The notes beneath the pieces are model-generated. The model was not told the origin of the DNA. It saw only the letters and a list, made by a program, of their open reading frames with translations, and did no database searches. Positions 41,180-42,808 of a stretch of 42,808 nt of DNA are shown here, piece by piece (within the stretch, counting starts at the first letter, position 1; the number at the start of each line of letters is the position of its first letter). The DNA is from an uncultured Clostridia bacterium (GTDB lineage Bacteria; Bacillota; Clostridia; Peptostreptococcales; Anaerovoracaceae), in NCBI GenBank assembly GCA_944386595.1, contig CALXBQ010000022.1:1-42808 (forward strand), given 5' to 3'. A program made the position numbers and the translations under genes.

Positions 41180-41300
41180 TTATATTTCCTGCTCCCATTC
41201 ATAGTTTAGGCGGGGCAATTTACCCCGCCGGATTATTATAATATCTGCTGCGCGTTTTATCAAGTGCCGTCTGGTGCGCGCCCGGTGCGGAAGGCGCGCG

Positions 41301-41417
41301 GCATGATGTGCACGGCGCTTGGTGCTGTATGCCTTAAATGCTGGCGTCCGGCACGCCGCATGGTGCCGTATTTCCTAAACGCTGGCATCCGGCACGGCGC
41401 ATGATGTGCACGGCGCT
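41301..41417. repeat. GC-rich tandem repeats between binding-protein and permease genes
   Basis: A 19-base sequence, GCATGATGTGCACGGCGCT, occurs at 41301-41319 and again at 41399-41417. Between them are two further copies of CTGGC(G/A)TCCGGCACG(C/G)(C/G)GCAT, preceded by TG(C/T)(C/T)TTAAATG- or TTTCCTAAACG-type arms. The unit is about 49 bases and the number of copies about 2.5. CGGCAC/GTGCCG arms could form small hairpins in the mRNA. Confidence 0.65.
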
Positions 41418-41421
41418 GTCC

Positions 41422-42264
41422 TTATTCTATAGGCTCGCAGATTACTATGTCCTTACCGAACCACTTGTCGCTTATTTCAGCAGCCGTTCCGTCGTCCACG
41501 AGAGCCTGAAGAGCGTCGTTTACCTTGTCTCTCAGCTCTGTGTTATCTTTTGCAAATCCTATAGCGTAGAAATCGTCTCCCAGGTCGTAGGTGCATTCTT
41601 TCATCTCGCCGCCAAGGTTATTGTTGGTGTACTCGCCGAGAACCTGGTCCACTGCGATTACATCTACTCTTCCGGCCTTAAGATCCATTATCGCAAGATC
41701 ATAGGTGTCGTATTCCGTGATGTTTCCCGCAAAGGAGTCATAAGCAGGGTCAGCCTGAAGCATCTGCAGTGCAGAAGAGTCAACCTGAGTTCCTATCTTA
41801 AGATCTGCAAGCTCTTCGCCTGCGGTTACGTCGATTCCGGAATCAGCAAGGGACATGAGAACGATCTTATTGTTAAGGTACTTATTGGAAAATGCCATAG
41901 CTTCCATTCTCTCAGGAGTTACGGAAAGGCCGTTCCACAGGCAGTCTACAGTTCCCGCCTTAAGCTCGATTTCCTTGGCATCCCAGTCTATAACTTTAAA
42001 TTCCATATCCATGCCCAGCTGCTCGCCTACGGCATTGGCAAGGTCGATATCCAATCCGACGATATTTCCATCCTCATCTCTGAATCCCATAGGCGCAAAC
42101 GTGTCATCGATGCCCACTACTATAGTACCGCCATCGGATTCCGCTGCATCGCTTTCAGCATCGCCGCCTTCACTGGCTGCGTCATCGTTTCCGCACGCCG
42201 TAAGAGCTGTCATTCCCAGAACCATGGCTGCTGCCATGAAAACTGCAAGTAATTTCTTCTTCAT
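41422..42264 (-). CDS. Polar amino acid ABC transporter substrate-binding lipoprotein
   Basis: From the ATG at 42264 (GGAAAGGAC ten bases upstream) the protein has 280 residues. It starts with a lipoprotein signal (KKKLLAVFMAAAMVLGMTALTAC) with the lipidated Cys in LTAC; an earlier start would put 20 residues before the signal. An acidic Ser/Glu/Asp linker and a family 3 binding-protein fold follow: GTIVVGIDDTFAPMGFRDEDGNIVGLDIDLA, then VDCLWNGLSVTPERME. It captures a polar amino acid outside the membrane for the permease and ATPase downstream. The exact amino acid is not decided by sequence alone. The order binding protein-permease-ATPase is usual. Confidence 0.95.
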   Translation of the reverse strand: MKKKLLAVFMAAAMVLGMTALTACGNDDAASEGGDAESDAAESDGGTIVVGIDDTFAPMGFRDEDGNIVGLDIDLANAVGEQLGMDMEFKVIDWDAKEIELKAGTVDCLWNGLSVTPERMEAMAFSNKYLNNKIVLMSLADSGIDVTAGEELADLKIGTQVDSSALQMLQADPAYDSFAGNITEYDTYDLAIMDLKAGRVDVIAVDQVLGEYTNNNLGGEMKECTYDLGDDFYAIGFAKDNTELRDKVNDALQALVDDGTAAEISDKWFGKDIVICEPIE

Positions 42265-42421
42265 ATCTTTTTTCGTCCTTTCCGTGTAGTCTGATCTGTA
42301 TTGCGGCGCGCGCTTTAAGTGCATCTCTTCTTCGATTCACCGGAGCGTTCTGTCCGCCGCTTTTTCTTTTGCTTTATCTGTCGCTTTATCGCTTTAACTC
42401 ACTAAACCGATAACAGTATAA

Positions 42422-42450
42422 AGTTTACCACGGCAGGCTGCAGTTGTCAA
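42422..42450 (-). promoter_or_regulatory. Promoter of the amino acid ABC operon
   Basis: On the minus strand TTGACA (42445-42450), a 17-base spacer and TAAACT (42422-42427). It lies 158 bases before the start codon, so the leader is long. I see no known riboswitch in it. Confidence 0.7.
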
Positions 42451-42479
42451 TAGGCTCTTTGCTGTTCGGGTGATTTTAA

Positions 42480-42690
42480 GGAAATGTTCGACAAGAGGCC
42501 GGGTTTTTGCGCTTCGGGTCGAACGGTTTTTCGACCTCAAAGCCTGAAAACAGCGTTCGAGTCGAACATTTTCGAGGTTTGCAACGCATTCGAGCCGGAA
42601 AAGTTCGACCTGAAACCGAAAATCGCTACTTTATATCGAAAGACCGTTCGACTTTAAACCCGTATTTCGCACCTGAAGTCGAAAAAACCA
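42480..42690. repeat. Non-coding stretch with repeated TTCGA half-sites
   Basis: About 210 bases hold many copies of TCGA(A/C) in both orientations: GGTCGAACGGTTTTTCGACC, GTTCGAGTCGAAC (a perfect palindrome around one base), TTCGACCTGAAACCG, GTTCGACTTTAAACCCG and CCTGAAGTCG. A period near 40-45 bases is suggested. The longest frame here (64 codons) has no ribosome site. No gene is recognised from 42265 to the end of the window. Confidence 0.5.
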
Positions 42691-42691
42691 T

Positions 42692-42715
42692 CCCCGCGTG
42701 AAACGCGGGGTTTTT
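42692..42715. terminator. Strong hairpin terminator at the window end
   Basis: CCCCGCG (42692-42698) pairs with CGCGGGG (42704-42710) around a five-base loop, followed on plus by TTTTTC and on minus, after AT, by GGTTTTTTC. There is no plus-strand gene before it; a minus-strand gene coming from beyond the window may end near 42793, so this is most likely its terminator. Confidence 0.7.
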
Positions 42716-42808
42716 CAGATGCGGGCATAGCCCTTGCTCCTCGCGGTACGCGTGCAACACGTAATGCAGTCTGGCAGCTGCGTGCTACTATCTTACTTTT
42801 TCTTCTTG

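Noticed and set aside
41338-42252. 304-codon plus-strand frame opposite the binding-protein gene
   Set aside because: Antisense shadow; the minus strand has a lipobox, family 3 binding-protein motifs and a ribosome site.
42507-42701. 64-codon plus-strand frame near the window end
   Set aside because: No ribosome site, composed of the TTCGA repeat region and running into a terminator hairpin.
42793-42808. Possible 3' end of a minus-strand gene (Lys-Lys-Lys-Lys-stop)
   Set aside because: Only 16 bases are visible, so it cannot be supported as a gene, although the terminator at 42692-42715 would fit it.

Overview
The window reads as a chromosomal segment of an anaerobic Clostridia-type bacterium (Bacillota) of intermediate G+C. 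The evidence is an NADH-linked trimeric [FeFe]-hydrogenase (hydABC), SpmA/SpmB-type membrane proteins, the Firmicutes-style order SRP RNA-dnaX-ybaB-recR, strong GGAGG ribosome binding sites, and TTGACA/TATAAT promoters. I cannot name the species; an amino-acid-fermenting relative of Anaerovoracaceae or Peptostreptococcales is a guess from gene content. I see no phage, integrase, transposase, CRISPR array, rRNA or tRNA.

Layout. 1-1246: truncated beta-lactamase-fold serine hydrolase. 1620-5754: phosphate operon pstS-pstC-pstA-pstB-phoU (minus), with a Pho-box-like leader and a stem-loop after pstS; the PstS protein appears circularly permuted. 5982-6344: small DUF3139-like membrane protein. 6719-10660: five-gene minus operon (M55 D-aminopeptidase, P1 peptidase, Asp/Glu-type racemase, D-aminoacyl-tRNA deacylase, polysaccharide deacetylase), facing a plus-strand pair, M20 amidohydrolase and alanine racemase (10910-13413). 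13823-17984: hydC-hydB-hydA. 18204-20685: metal P-type ATPase with a DUF6110-like protein and a 26-residue membrane peptide. 20915-23390: ProX-like deacylase, an unknown helical protein, a nagZ remnant and an M19 dipeptidase. 23430-26256: two tandem NSS-family sodium symporters. 26513-27877: YbaK deacylase and YitT protein. 27938-30820: recR, ybaB, dnaX and SRP RNA. 31193-36058: spmA-spmB-S66 peptidase-zinc ribbon-dapF-lysA. 36419-39712: three unknown membrane proteins and a sigma-54 enhancer-binding protein. 39822-42264: polar amino acid ABC transporter.

Two themes join these blocks. First, many enzymes act on D-amino acids, D-peptides or murein fragments: M55, P1, racemase, Dtd, Alr, M19, S66, DapF, LysA, a dead NagZ, a deacetylase and a serine hydrolase. 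This fits salvage of cell-wall peptides as amino acids, with uptake by the NSS and ABC transporters. Second, the intergenic region 36059-36418 holds two divergent sigma-54 (-24/-12) promoters flanking a perfect 14-bp palindrome, and a sigma-54 activator lies 1.5 kb away. This suggests the spmAB-S66(-dapF-lysA) operon and the facing membrane protein form one sigma-54 regulon. Function assignments rest on motif recognition by eye; no database search was run.
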